A stretch of DNA of 64,000 nt from Amoebidium appalachense (GCA_963693365.1 CAVNZM010000001.1:16120001-16184000); one strand, 5' to 3'; positions 1 to 14,307 are shown, counted from the stretch's first letter. Program-made: numbers and translations. The notes: generated from the sequence alone by a model not told the origin.

Positions 1-1125
<1,125 letters not shown>

Positions 1126-1146
1126 CTGGTCGATCGTCACAACACC

Positions 1147-2514
1147 ATGATGCTGTGGGCCACATCTGGACCCGTTTTCAAGGCCTGGGCTAATAAGGTA
1201 TGTCTTCCAGAGTGTGGTATTGAGGCGATATTTTTCGTATGAACTCACAAGAAGAGGCAAGATTTGGGCACCCATTATGTAGTTTGGGAAATCATAATGG
1301 AGCATATTGGAGGATTTTCCAAGCTAGATGTAGTGTAGGAGATACTAGATTCGATTGGGCAACGGCCCGCTTCCACACGATTGATTACCTCAAAATATTA
1401 AAGAGAAAGCAATTGGGCACTGGGAAGGAATTAAGCAGGAATTTTGGCAGCGGGGCCCCGACATCTAATTCAGGCCTAGGAATAAGTGAGTGATTACACC
1501 GCCTCGCGCGGGGAGGGGGGAGGGGGGGGGGGAGGGGAGGGAGGGGGGGGGGGGGGTTGTCATATGCCCATTCTTAACATCACGGTTTGGTGTCTGCAGG
1601 GAGCCCAACGAGTGTTCTTTCCTGTCATAAACACCACCAGAGAATGGGGGACATAGGCTTGGGCGGGCTCTGGGATATTTGTACGGAATGTTTCTACCGC
1701 GACAAAGGGGCAGGCAAGTCGGTATTCATCCAAGTATGTGGGTGTGCGGCGGGGAGAAACCAAGTCGAGGGCTGTATGGGTTAGTCGTGCTTGCTGGAAA
1801 CATATTGGGCAGTATGATTCTGAAGAGGCTGCAGCCCGGGCCTACGACACGGCCGTCAATCTGCTGGTGCGGCAAGGTGATATGGTGCCATGGATGTTGA
1901 AAAGAACCAATGTCGAAATGGGACTTTTGCCGGAGTTCAAACCGACACAGGCAGAAGTTAGAGATATCAGGCAAAGACTCGGATACAGGATTGCAACACG
2001 TCCAAAGACTTCGCTATACCGCTATGTTTATCGGCATAAAGTGAACGGCAAATTCTGCCACTGGAAGGCGTGCATGGAATTGGAAGGCAAAAAAATTCAG
2101 ATTGGCAGCTTCAAGACCGAGGTAGCTGCGGCCTTGGCTGTGGACGACTTCGTGCGGCGATTGTCGATTCCTAAGCGGGGAAAATTGCTGCGGCTGAATT
2201 TCACGAGGAAGTCGGACTACCTTTCTACTTGGGAGGCACGCAAGAATGGCTGTATAGGTGTGACGTTGCAATTGACTTCCAATTTGCATCAGGCCAGGAA
2301 GAAGCCGTATCGAGTGGGTGTGTTATTGAATCACGGTATAAACCGGGTATGCAGCATTGGGTACTATAGCACGCTTTTTGAGGCTGCACGTGCACACGAC
2401 CAGTTTGTGCTCGACAGGTGGGCCCAGAGGCCAGAGCCCCGCGGGCCACTGCCGCCCACAAATTTCAGCCCTACACAATACGGATACGATCTAGTAAAGC
2501 CACCTAAAGACTGA
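1147..2514 (+). CDS. AP2/ERF-domain DNA-binding protein, three AP2-like repeats
   Basis: Probable transcription factor acting in the nucleus. The main exon is 1657-2514. It joins in phase to a short exon ending at a GT donor after 1197 (start codon at 1147 proposed), giving about 302 residues. Three AP2-like units are visible. Unit 1, about residues 41-95, has YVGVRRG and EAAARAYD. Unit 2, about 135-192, has YRYVYRHKVNGKF and VAAALAVDDF. Unit 3, about 214-275, has GCIGV and EAARAHDQF. The YRG...AA-AYD pattern is the family signature. Units 2 and 3 are more divergent than unit 1, notably AVD for AYD in unit 2. No ATG lies in frame between 1657 and the first AP2 unit, so an upstream exon is required. 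The 5' end is the weak part of the model; the AP2 assignment is firm. Target genes cannot be inferred. Confidence 0.72.
1600..1656 (+). other. Alternative exon segment with in-frame TAG
   Basis: After the donor at 1197 there are two usable acceptors. One is TCTGCAG ending at 1599; the other is the weak ACATAG ending at 1656. Both preserve phase 0. The first adds 18 codons and then TAG at 1654-1656, giving a short protein with no AP2 unit. The second skips them and reads into the AP2 frame. The segment may therefore be a regulated poison extension, or the last exon of a separate upstream gene. Confidence 0.4.
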
Positions 2515-3300
2515 TCTGCATTTGTGTAGGCAGCATTAATATACCATTGTCTGCATCGCTACGGTCATGCAACTTTGTAGTGTTTGAGATTAACAAATCC
2601 GATATTCAAGATAGCGTTGAAACCCATTGCTTTGCCTTCTTGTCTTTTTTCGTGGTTTCAACTAAGTCTTGCTTGAGCGGTCCGATTCCGTTTGATATGA
2701 GTGCCTCGGCGCACGGTGACCCAGATAGCTACGATATAAGGCAAATTTTCAAACATGTAGGCGCTCACACATACACATGTGCCCCGTTAAGTTACAGCTG
2801 TACACATATATGATACGCTCTCACACAAGCTCAAAACTTCGGCATGAATGTACCTATGTACACAAACACACAAAGCCTGGATTGCCCGTTACGCGTGGTA
2901 GACATGTGTACGTATTGTGCAACCACGTGTATATGGATGATGTACCTACTACGTAGTGCTATATGTACCAGCAGTCCATCCCGCTTGGATATCTGGGAGA
3001 TATACACGAATATTTCAAAAAGGAATTTAACTGCCGCTATCATTATTTATACTCAAGCTTCCAGCTGGCCTGGGGCGTTACTTGGAAATTTCACAGAACA
3101 ACCAGTTTGTATGTCTGAGCCGGTATATCTCGATCTACATAATAAATATTACGGCATGCCGTCATATGCATTTATACATCGTGCAACCAGTCATGCGACC
3201 ATATATGGCATATTCACTTGTGGTACGGTGGCTTTTAATAGTTCTAGACTTGATCCGATCGGAGTGAAGACTAAAGAACACATTCCTAACACACACGTGC
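2515..3300. other. 3' flank of the AP2 gene, no gene seen
   Basis: Moderately AT-rich unique sequence. The open frames here, such as 2844-3308, lack splice context and protein-like composition. It probably holds the 3' untranslated region of the AP2 gene and then spacer. Confidence 0.5.
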
Positions 3301-3620
3301 ACGCATAAGCATACACAAACACACACATCCACCCACCCAGCCACAGCCTGGCACCCCCCCACACCCGTACACCCACACCCACCCACCCACACACACACAC
3401 ACACACGGCCACACGTGTGTACACCTTTCTCCCCAACGGCATGGCCCGCCCACGCATGCATACACCCACCGTGCCCCCCCCCCCCTTTCTCCCCCTCTCG
3501 TCCTTCTTGTCCCCCCCCCCCCCCCCCTCCCTCCCTCCCCATCACCACCAACACCACCACACCCACACCCACACACACACACACACGCACGCACACACAC
3601 TGTACAGGACTCCATCAATG

Positions 3621-3661
<41 letters not shown>

Positions 3662-4580
3662 GGCCCCCCCCAATTGCAACACAACCCCTTTCCTCCACAC
3701 ACACACCCACACACACACACACATCTGTACACACACACACACACATCTGTATACACACACGCCCACACACATCTGTACACACACACAATCAATTGGACCA
3801 TATTCGTGCGCTGGCACACACCTCATAGCCACCGACATGCATATGGTATCCAAACAGGTCCACCAGAGGGCGGCGTGGTGTTGTGCACTTTGGGTGCAAG
3901 AAAGTTGTGCATCTGAGTCACAAGCGCTAGCCTAGACGTGATACTTATTTTACCTGCACAATCCTTCACGTTAGGAAAACCGAAGTTTCCGATTTATTTC
4001 AAACCGTCTGCATCATTAACATACAGACAACTGTTGATTGGTTCTTCATTCTGGTACACTGTAAATTTGAATTGGCCATAATTAGAATACACCTTCATCT
4101 TGGTGAGTCTTTTGACACTGCCCAACGTTGAACATACAGTAAACGTGTATGTGATAAATGGTGCATGTGTCGTGCATTCATACACATCGAGCTATCAAAC
4201 CACAACAGTGGTATTTCATCCACGAGAGCGTGCAAGCTCGAGCACATGCCCCCGCCACATTGGCCAGCCAGCCTCCTATCTATCTAATCCAAAAAAAAAA
4301 AAGAAAGAAAGAAAGGAAAAAAAGATTTAGGAAACAATAAAAAAGAAACCAAAAAAAAAATAAGAAACATCAAAAAGAAACAAAACTTCAGGAATTAAAG
4401 AGTCCCTGGAGCACCCTTACAGTAACGACGTCACAACCAACCCAGACCATGTAGGGCCATTCTCCGTCTTTGACCGTTTGTTGGTGCCTTCGCCGGTCGC
4501 AGCCGTTTCTGCAGGCGTGGGGCTGTGTGTGTTTGCGGGTGTGTTTAAAATGGTTATGTGTACGTGTGTACGTGTGTACG

Positions 4581-4611
<31 letters not shown>

Positions 4612-4613
4612 AT

Positions 4614-4655
<42 letters not shown>

Positions 4656-5273
4656 CATTCTGCACATGTGCTCGTGTGGAATGATGTCTGGCTGCAGTCA
4701 TATCAGTTTGGTCCAACAGTGCTTGCTCATGCGTGGTGTGTGTGTTTGCCGTTGCATGTGTGTGTGCGTGCATGTGTGCATGAAGTTGTGTGTGTGTGGG
4801 GGGGTGGGGGGAGAAGGGGGAGGGAGGGGGGGGGGGGGGGGGGGGGAGAAGGGGAGGGAGGGGGGCAAGCATGCAGGGCGCAACATTGAAGTATGTGCAG
4901 TAACAGCGCACAAGGTGTCAAACATGCATGGACACGAAAGCGTAACAGCACAAACATGCGGAAAAGGGGGGGGGGGGGGGGGGGGGGGGGGGAGGGGGGG
5001 GGGGGGGGGGGGGGGGGATAATACCTGGAGGGGCGCTTTTGAGTTGGGACTGTGGCAATGTCGTTGGCGTGTCCAGTGGCTGTACACAGAGGTTAGTGCT
5101 GTCGGGGCTTCTACAAGTCCTCCGTTATCTTTCCCGTTTTTTTTCTTCCCTCCTCCCCCCTCCCCCCCCCCCCCCTCCCCTCTCTCTCTCTCTCTCGTTC
5201 TCTCTCTCTCTCTCTCTCCCCCCCCCTCCCTCCCTCCCTCCCTCCCTCCCCCCTCCCCTCCCCCCCCCCCCCC

Positions 5274-5306
<33 letters not shown>

Positions 5307-6150
5307 TTTTTTTGCGGGGGCGGGGGGGAGGGGGGGGGAGGGGGGGAGGATCCAGGTTACATCTAAACACAACGACAAGCAAGGCGCAACAATAAAATCG
5401 ACAATGTATGTGTGTTTGTGTGTGTGTTTGTGTGTGTGTGTTTGTGCATGTGCGCATGTGTGTGTGGTTTTTTTTGTTGGGGGGGGGGTAACCCGCCTGC
5501 ACGTGCATACATGAGGGTGTCGAGGGAGGCAGGCAGAGACAGGGAGGGGTGGGGGTTGGCTGGCAGACTGCCCACAGCACACAGCAGCCACTGCGCCCCT
5601 GGAATGCGCTGGTACGTGCGCCCAGGCAGGGGGGGGGGTGCCTGCAGGTGTGGGAGTGAGTTTCCGATGAGGAGGAGGGGGGGGGGGGGGGAGAGAGGTG
5701 GGAGGGAGAAGGGGAATGGAGGGGGGGGGGGGGGGGGGGTGGAATGGGATGAAGTGATGAGTGAGTGCTAGGATTGTAGATGGTTTGGTTTGGTGGGTGG
5801 GTATGTGAAAGTTGGTGTGTGGGTAGATACTGCAAGTAGAGCGGGCCATTTTCCTTTTTTTTCCGTAGTGAGAGCACGCAACACATGTATTTGCACAATC
5901 ACGTGTGTGTGATGGCTGCCAACAAGTCCCACACACTCTCTTATTGCAACCACTTGCCAAATCAGGCCACCTTCCATATTAGGCAACATACCTCCCCCTC
6001 TGTGCCCACCAGTGCCCACATGTCTGCCTCGGGCACCTCCGCTGCCCCCTCCACATTCTGCAAACATCACCGTCAGATACAGGCACCCCCCCCCCCCCCC
6101 CCTTCCCCCCCCCTCCCCCCCCCTCCCCCTACCCCCTCCCCCTCCCCCCC

Positions 6151-6193
<43 letters not shown>

Positions 6194-6651
6194 ACCACCA
6201 CCACCACCAACACCACCAAACACACCGCCACCTACATAAACGTCCACATCTACATGGACAGGGACAAACTCATATGGGAACACGTATGCACAGGCACGGA
6301 CAGACACGTCACCACCTTTATTTCTTGAATGTGCAAAACAAACACACATGCGAACAGTTTTCAATTGCTTGCAGGTGGTGCAGTGTCCTTCTGGAAATGG
6401 GCGTATGGTGATTTCCCCCCAAGGTAGGGGAGTCAACCATACCCATGTCTTTTTCTCCGAGCCTGGCTGCGTTGTGGATGAAACATGCCCACACGGTACC
6501 ACTAGGGTGGAACCCCCACCCTGCAATTTTTGGTTTGGTCATGTGTCTAAAACCATATGGCCACCCATCTACAAAGAAACTCTTTCAAAGAAACTCTTTC
6601 TGTCCCAAGTTGCCGTGGGAAGAGTGTTTATCAACACCCTTCCCCCCCCCC

Positions 6652-6715
<64 letters not shown>

Positions 6716-7254
6716 AAAAAAAAAAAGGACGCACCGGCAAAAACACAAACACATACACACACACACCCACACACCCACTCTCAACCTCTCTTTCTCGTGC
6801 ACACACACACGTGCAGACACACACACACACACACACAAAGATGCACACACACGTGCACACACACACACACGCACACACGCAATTAAATCACACACGCGCG
6901 CGCACACACACTTGCACACCAGACACACACCATGATATACACCCATATACACACCGCCCACCCACACACACCGTAGATCTACGTAGACTACACGTGCACG
7001 CACCGTTATTGTGACACACATACACACACAAACACACGCACAGACACTGTGACACACAGCACGCACTTCAACACAAGCACATGCATAAAAACGTTTTTTG
7101 CGAGAGGGGCATGGCCTCTGGCCCCTTTTTAGCAGACGGGAGCCCCGCATTTGGCTGCCAGTATCTTTAGTGTATTTGTATCGTCTGCTTTGTGTTGTCC
7201 GCGGCAAATGTGTGCTACCAATATGCTCTATAACATCTTTTACCGACCTCCTCC

Positions 7255-7290
<36 letters not shown>

Positions 7291-7412
7291 CCCGCCCCTC
7301 GCCGCCCCTCTCAAATCCTTTCCCCACCTCCCCCCTCCTTCTGAGTCACCCTATTCCTTTACACAAGTAAATTGTATATGTTAGTGCACGTGCACACGTG
7401 TGTGCATGCATG

Positions 7413-7475
<63 letters not shown>

Positions 7476-7992
7476 ACACACACACGCACACACACATACA
7501 CATGCAACGGCCATGATATTTCTAAACGGAATGAGTCAATGGGGGCAAGGTTGTCGTGCTCGCCGTGCAGTGTTCGTGAGTGTATCTGTGTGACGGGGAA
7601 TGTATGTGTGTGTGGTGTGGTCATAGCTGGTCAAAGTTTGTGCACCTCGTGTGCGCATGTGGTACATGTGTGTGCAGACACGTGTCGATTAATACGTGTG
7701 AGAGTGTGTGCGTGTGTACGCGCGCGGTTGGGCGACTGGAGACGAGTGCGAGAATGGGGGGGGGGGAGGGGGGAGGAGGGGGGGGGGGGGAGGGGGGGAC
7801 CGTACGGCATATAGCCTGAAAATTTGAGGTTATCAAGGACTCCTATTAGTCGACCCCAAAGTTTACCTTTTGGCAATACATGTAAACCGCTGCTCAGCTG
7901 TTACTATTATGTTATCTGATATCTATGGGGTAGGTGGGTCCCCCCTTGGGGGGGGAAGGACCGAACTCCTCAGGTGGTGGTGCCCCTCCCTC

Positions 7993-8026
<34 letters not shown>

Positions 8027-8060
8027 TACCTAGGGGGGGGGGGGGGGAGGGGCGGGGGCT
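3301..8060. repeat. Dense microsatellite and C/G-tract region
   Basis: No gene supported. It contains (AC)n blocks at about 3390-3405, 3700-3790, 6750-6900 and 7425-7500, a (GT)n block at about 4580-4655, G tracts at 4968-5018 and 5718-5739, C tracts at 3624-3659, 6146-6193, 6660-6705 and 7258-7288, and C/T-rich DNA at 5155-5290. All long frames here encode homopolymer or dipeptide repeats. Confidence 0.75.
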
Positions 8061-8324
8061 GTGCTTAAGTAATATGCGTGTGTTTCAGCATGTCACGCTG
8101 CTCACCGTGAGTGGAAGGGGGACCGGAGAGGAGGAGGGGCGGGTGTCCGTGTAAAACTGTTCGTTACACCTGTATTTTCCAGTAAAAGCACACATTGAGC
8201 ACCATATGTGATGGCTGTGTATTGTTCCAAGCATTCTAGTAGACACCTACTGGGGTGAAGGCACATACTTAGCAGCCAGAGACTAAATAGCACATCTGCA
8301 GCTTCGAAAGGATGAGTATATGGG

Positions 8325-8365
<41 letters not shown>

Positions 8366-9597
8366 CTGGTTCTAAAATATTCTAAAATATCCACCAAGGT
8401 TGATAGGATATAATGTCATATAAATGTTGAGGGAAGAAATGGCGCCATCTATTTTATTTTCATTTCTGATCATCTCAGTCACCCCCTGTACCCATTACTA
8501 TTGTTCTGCTCCCCAAAAAGCGCTAACAGAAAATGCTTGTACGGCTCATTCAAATCAAGAATAACTTAGGACGTGATAGTGATAGTACAGTAATTACCGT
8601 AGCATCCCGGCTTTCTCCTCATTCAGGTAGTAATTGCAACCCACAAGGCTTAGACTATCTAGAATGCAAATCACGTGTATTGTTGAAGCCTGTTGTACAC
8701 ACATAGATGGATCTAGAAAATCCGGCCCTTTCTGTTTTTAAAGAAGCCTTAAACTATACGGGATCACATGCTTAATTAGTTATTTAAGAGCGGGCTGGCT
8801 ATAGCTATCCTCGTTACCAGAGTCCTTTCATGCCTTTTCTCGCTTTTCAAAGGATAATGTAGGGAATACAGCAGATCTGGACTTTGGGGTCATGATCATA
8901 TGAAAAGGGGAAAAATGACCAGTGGGAGAAAAGCAGACACAGTGAGATCACATTATAACTTCAAGCTGTACTCGTGCTAAGCTGAAGTGCACACACATAT
9001 CTACATGGGACGTCACTTGAATAAAGCGCACGTGCAAAGAAAAGCCTGTTGCCTGCAAGCACACACAGGCATCAGATGCATGTGCAAATCAGTCGTTTCG
9101 AATTCAATTTGAAAACACTTTGAGCGCAATACGAAGTACTTGGTTTTATTTTTGATTCACCGTCAGAGCCTGCAGCTGCTGCAGTAAGCTCAAGGAAAAC
9201 AGTGGATTGTAACGGCGTAAACTTTAAAATGAACACAGTGTCACGTTTTTTCAGTATCCCAAGTTAGGAAAGCGTGTTCCAGGTTCGGATTATTTACCAT
9301 TTAACTCCAGGAACAGCAAACGTTCAAAGTTATGTACAAGCATGTTCTCTGTACAGGCAAGGTGATGGTAGTGATAGGGTCGGCCTCCAAATTCGAGACA
9401 CCTGTGCGGGGAGGAGGGGACCGGGAAAAAAAAAAAAGAAAAAAAAAAAAGGGGGGGGGGGGGGGGGTTTGAATAAATAGCATATATACTGGTGGAAGTT
9501 GAAATTAAAAGTGCGTACACAACAACAACAACAAAAAAAAAAAACCCATATGAAGACGGGTATTTAATCGTGCTTTAAAGGCAACTTGACACACAAA
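8061..9597. other. Unique non-coding stretch
   Basis: After a G tract at about 8323-8365 the sequence becomes complex and AT-richer up to 9420, with no frame worth calling and no tRNA- or rRNA-like structure that I recognise. An A-rich/G-rich junction lies at 9425-9467. Confidence 0.5.
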
Positions 9598-10752
9598 CTA
9601 CACATGAAACGAACTTCTTGGTCTAAGTGGTGTGTCTCCATTTCTTGACCCCAATATATCAGCAGACACAGACACAGACGCCAGTGTCCTTGAATCATCC
9701 GTTGACAGCACCCAGTATGCCTTCAAGTAGTTTTGCATCCACCCTTGCCCGTTGCTTGCTGTGTCTGCCAGCAACTTGGCTGCTCTGTGTCGCGGGTGAC
9801 TGATGTTTCCCAACGCCAGAGGCTCCGCATTGTGCAAGCCTTGGTGGTGGCTTGCACGAGGAAGGGTGTTGGAGGTGAAGGTGGGTGGGTTACCAAGGCT
9901 GTTGCGGCGTGCTGTCAGCTTTTGTGGGGCAGACAATTGTCGTGCTAGAACGGGGCTTGTGCGGCCCGTAAACCTTCTGTTCGTTTTTGGTGATTTCTCG
10001 TTTTCATTCTCTGCGGGCAGCGATCGTGATCTAAGAAGGACCTTCGCGTTTGCGTGGGGCACCGTTGCAGACTCAGAACGGGTATTTCGAGGCTCTGCTT
10101 GTTCATGCTCTGTGCTCGTCTTAAAACAACCTGACGAAATATGAACACGAGGAAGCACATAATACCTTGGTGTGTCGCCTAGTTGGGTTTCGTATTCGTT
10201 TCGTGTTTCTTGAGGGACGTTTTCTGGTATTTCGAAGATGGGGCTGTCGCGGGGTTTTCTCACTGACCCGAATTCCCGTGGTTGCAGTTTTTGTGTGCTT
10301 GATTCTGTGCTGTGTGGCTCTGTTGGTGCGCCCGGTTTTACCTGGTGCACCTGTGGAGGTGTGCTGAGAATCCAACCTCGTTGTGGGGAAACAGCAGGTC
10401 TTGGGAATGCACTCGGCAAGGAGCGAAATTCTTTCCCCACTTCGTCAACGTAGGGATCTTCTGTTTGTTGTGAACTTAGAGACATCAAAGTTGGCGTGTT
10501 TGTGTTGTTGTTGCTGTTGGTTCTGTTACTCCTACGTTGTAGACTCAGCAGAGGTGTGTTTGGTGGGGTGGGTGGGGATGCCTTGGTATCTGACCAAGCA
10601 ATCCTCTCGAGGGGAATAAAGCGGCCCCCATTTGGAGACCTTCGTGCATCATTTCCAGCGTAATGGGTGAGATACCGTGTGACTGTGCGTGCAAGCGTGC
10701 GGGCTCGTGGGGATGACATATACATTGTCAGAGTGGAAAGTTTATTTTTCAT
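9598..10752 (-). CDS. Hypothetical protein, disordered, Ser/Arg/Pro/Asn-rich
   Basis: A continuous 384-codon frame with an ATG at 10752-10750 and a stop at 9600-9598. The DNA is complex, not microsatellite, so chance is an unlikely explanation. The protein is rich in Ser, Thr, Pro, Arg and Asn, has few hydrophobic blocks, and shows no signal peptide, membrane segment or domain that I recognise. The C-terminal 60 residues are the most ordered-looking, with an aromatic patch (WMQNYLKAYW). It has no visible intron, unlike the multi-exon genes in the right half of the window. Function unknown. It could be a linker-type regulatory protein or a decayed element frame. Confidence 0.55.
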   Translation of the reverse strand: MKNKLSTLTMYMSSPRARTLARTVTRYLTHYAGNDARRSPNGGRFIPLERIAWSDTKASPPTPPNTPLLSLQRRSNRTNSNNNTNTPTLMSLSSQQTEDPYVDEVGKEFRSLPSAFPRPAVSPQRGWILSTPPQVHQVKPGAPTEPHSTESSTQKLQPREFGSVRKPRDSPIFEIPENVPQETRNEYETQLGDTPRYYVLPRVHISSGCFKTSTEHEQAEPRNTRSESATVPHANAKVLLRSRSLPAENENEKSPKTNRRFTGRTSPVLARQLSAPQKLTARRNSLGNPPTFTSNTLPRASHHQGLHNAEPLALGNISHPRHRAAKLLADTASNGQGWMQNYLKAYWVLSTDDSRTLASVSVSADILGSRNGDTPLRPRSSFHV

Positions 10753-11181
10753 GTTTTCCTACAACTGGCCTTCAAATTCTGGCAGTGCTCGGCATTCAGA
10801 AGAAAGGGTTACCTTGCATAAGAATTTACACGTGTATTTTATTAAAACGTCATACATGTTATGGTACTTATTGGCAAGTATAGCATCTATCTTAGTTTTG
10901 GGTTGGCCTCGCACTTCTATGTGTTCAGGTTGAGAGCTTATTTTATTCTGAACCTCTCCTCCACCAAAATCAACTCTGTCAACCCGTAAAGGTATAATAA
11001 CAAAAGATAAAAAATAAATGGTGTTCTTGGTGGCAACCGTGCGCTAGCTCTAAGCTGCTGTCGCCATCTTCAAAAACGGAGTGAGTGAGTGAGTGAGTGG
11101 GCCCATTTATACGTGGCGAAGCTTGGTGCTGTGCGTGGCTCTGCTGGAGTCTGGGAAAAAGAGGTGATGGTGGGCCCTGGC

Positions 11182-11203
11182 CACGGCCCTCTTGAGGGCC
11201 GTG
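11182..11203. repeat. 9-bp-stem hairpin
   Basis: CACGGCCCT (11182-11190) pairs perfectly with AGGGCCGTG (11195-11203) around a 4-nt loop. No downstream T-run or gene end makes it an obvious terminator. Confidence 0.5.
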
Positions 11204-12636
11204 CCCTGGCTCACCAATAGGATTGCAATGATGAATTTTGGACGAGATAGTCACGGTTTACAGCTGGCTGATATTTCACAGTTGACACTTTACGAGATAT
11301 CTCTTATAGAACTCTCGCGTCATTCAGGCACGAGCAGCATGCTACTACCAGCTGTATGCAGCAGAGCCTTGATAGACAATCTAGCTACTAACTTCTTGCA
11401 CTTTCGCAATAACCATTTTTCCTTGCCGGCAAATACACAGCGCGCGCGCTGTATACGCGCGTCCGGGATGTTCAACAAACATTGTGCACCTGCCAGCCTG
11501 CGAATACTCCCGGGATTGCAAGAGCGGCAGCTTTGGTTCCTGAAAACTAAGGCGTACGCTAGGCTCATGCACATATGTGTATATGTGCGTATCTGAGACC
11601 ATTACTGCAGTAGCAGGGCATTGCTAAACTTTACTAATGATCAGCCCCATCAGTTATGGTGAGTTATATCTACTTGGAAATTCCTCTCTCCATTTAGCGC
11701 TTCTCTCAGATCCGAGCCAATTTTGCACATTCTTAGTTGACCAATAATATATTGCAACTCATCTGATTGGCTATGAGAGATTTTCCTTTTTAACCAAACA
11801 AGGCAAGTAAACAGATAGTGAGAGTGTAATCGCACTGAATGGCCAGTTTCACACCAAGCCATTCCCCATGGACAGTCCGGTACGTGGCAGACATGTGATG
11901 GCTGTCTGTTGTTTGTTCGAAGTCGTTTTGTTCGAATGAGTCAGCTTGTTCTCGGTATGTCATATAAAAAAAAATAATAATAATAACAATATCTCCACAT
12001 ATCATGTCTATTTGATACGTTATATCTCCACTTAAAATTTGTATGATGTAAGTGTAACACCGACTCAATTATTACATGTATATCTTGTTGGGTGGAATTC
12101 GAAGTACTGTTGGCCTTGGTGCCAACAACTCATCACAGCTCACCTACATGTCGTTAATAAACAGCACATTCCCCTCCTATGTCATATATGCTTCTTCATT
12201 ATTTACACTATATAAGCAGAGGTGCAAGTGTAAGGTATACAACTCAAGTTTCACACCCAAAGCTTGTATCATCATCTCGGCCGACCAGCTCTTCGAATCT
12301 GCCCCTCCTAGATCTCTACGTCGCAATCTAATAGCTGCAACCGTGGGTGGCCGTGCGAGCTCGGAGTAATCAACCCAAAAACAAGCTGTCCTTGGCCCAA
12401 CTTGAACACGTCCCGAGTCTTCCCGGACTCTTCCGCCGTGACTCACTCCCCAGTGACTCCCCAGTTTACCCACCCGCTGGCAACTAGCTCACCATTGTAT
12501 GTTTCATGTTGCTATTTACTTGACTCAGGCTGATACGATGAATCCAGCCATTTCGCAACAGCTTCGATAGCGGACGGCCTGAGTGAGTCATGCATATGGG
12601 CATGAGTGGTTCCATAGAATCCATACATGTGTCGAA

Positions 12637-12705
12637 GTAAATATGTAGCTATAGGCTGTATTTGATTGGATAATTATCAAATACAGCCTATAGCTACATA
12701 TTTAC
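12637..12705. repeat. Perfect 29-bp inverted repeat with 11-nt loop
   Basis: Left arm 12637-12665 and right arm 12677-12705 are exact reverse complements. The loop is 12666-12676. Imperfect pairing continues outward (ACATGTGTCGAAG against the complement of CTTCTTCAACATGT). This is a foldback or MITE-like remnant, or a structured RNA element. Confidence 0.85.
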
Positions 12706-13399
12706 CAAAGCTTCTTCAACATGTGATGTCCTCGCGTAACTTACACTGTTAACCCATCACTGAGCAGTGAGACAAGCATAGGAGGTACGTGGGCGGCGTC
12801 TTTCTTTCTGTATTTTGAACTTTTCTACAGGCAGGCAACAGGCGCACCATCTGTACTCCATCATCAAACCCCGTCCACCGAGTCCAACACTCCTACTTCG
12901 CGTGCGGCGTACGTAAACGGGGCCTTGTAAGACGACACGTACATACGTAAGACTACGCATGCAGGTTCCAACTTCCGAATGATATATGCCTCTGTCCAGG
13001 GCCTCCAGGCCTCCCGTAGGAAACAAGGGTGGCACCCAATTGAATGCATGCATCACTCTACGCGTGGCTGATATGATATCGCGAACTTTCGAGTCTTCCT
13101 GCGCATGCACCCGACACACTGACCCGAGAGCCTCCGCGGATCCGAGCCTCATTTATTTACCTCTGTCCTACTTATTATGATCTCCATGTAAGCAATGCAA
13201 TAAAAGGCACCATGGCGTCACGAGCTACGTAATATTAGCCGTGTCGACGGTTGCAATGATCATGATTCAGTAAAATTTTATGACATGGTGCTATGATAAT
13301 GAGCTCTCTGAGTCGAACCCCGGGCCCCAAAGCGAGTTCGCATTTATCATTAGGTCAATTGCAAGTGATGATAACTGCAGCCACAACAATAGCCAGTTA

Positions 13400-14092
13400 T
13401 GGGGCGGGGGGGGAAGGAGGAGATCTAGAGGGAGCTCCTACGGGGGCTCGGGGCCCCCCCGGGGGGGGGGGGGGGGGGGGAGGGGGGGGGGAGGGGGGGA
13501 GGGGGGGTGAGCACTTGCCTCAGTTTTCTTTTTTCCCCCCCTTTCTGGGTGCTGCTGGGTACCACACGCACATAAGGCCACATGTACATGGAGCTCAATA
13601 ATTCTTCTACCAATCTATACTGCACCTGCGGCCGTACGAAGTACTGGGTGGAGCCCCCAATACGTGGCATGGCCAAATTTCCTCCGGGGGGGGGGGGGGG
13701 GGGGAAGGCGGGTGAAAAAGGGGGGAGGGGGGGGGGGGGGGAGGGGGAGGGGAGGGGGGGGGGGAGGCGGGGTTCCCCTGGGGAATCCGCCCACTAATTT
13801 TTTTTTTTTTCTAAAATGACTTTATTAATATTGAGATGCTCATCAAAAAAGACTGAGCAATCGAGATATCACAGATATCTCAGAAAAGAAAATACGAGAA
13901 GCCTTACTCGTGGATACCGAGGAGATAACGACTGAGATAGTCATATACCCTAGAGAACTCGTTATACAATTCGGTGATTTAACATATAGTCAATAGAAGT
14001 AATATCAGGATTATCTAAATAAGCCAGTGTTCTAAGTTCTCACGGAATAATCGAAAACTTGTGTCGATCAGCTGCAGCCTCAGTGGAACCGT

Positions 14093-14159
<67 letters not shown>

Positions 14160-14179
14160 CCCCCCTCCCCCCCCCCCCC

Positions 14180-14251
<72 letters not shown>

Positions 14252-14256
14252 AAAAT

Positions 14257-14307
<51 letters not shown>

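Larger units (their letters stand above)
10753..13399. other. Unique intergenic stretch, no gene supported
   Basis: Complex sequence of ordinary composition. A 134-codon frame at 11192-11596 (+) shows no domain or splice context. TATA-like CTATATAAGC occurs near 12208. Two hairpins inside it are listed separately. Confidence 0.5.

Noticed and set aside
2844-3308. 154-codon frame downstream of the AP2 gene
   Set aside because: No family features and a random-like composition in AT-rich DNA; length alone is not convincing.
4698-5960. 420-codon minus-strand frame
   Set aside because: It is Pro/His/Thr/Arg-Glu repeat sequence read through AC, CT and homopolymer tracts, with no domain and equal frames on both strands.
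11192-11596. 134-codon plus-strand frame
   Set aside because: Mixed composition but no recognisable motif, no splice context, and overlapping equally open frames on the other strand.
13305-13330. tRNA T-arm-like GGGTTCGACTC on the minus strand
   Set aside because: No matching acceptor, D or anticodon arms around it.
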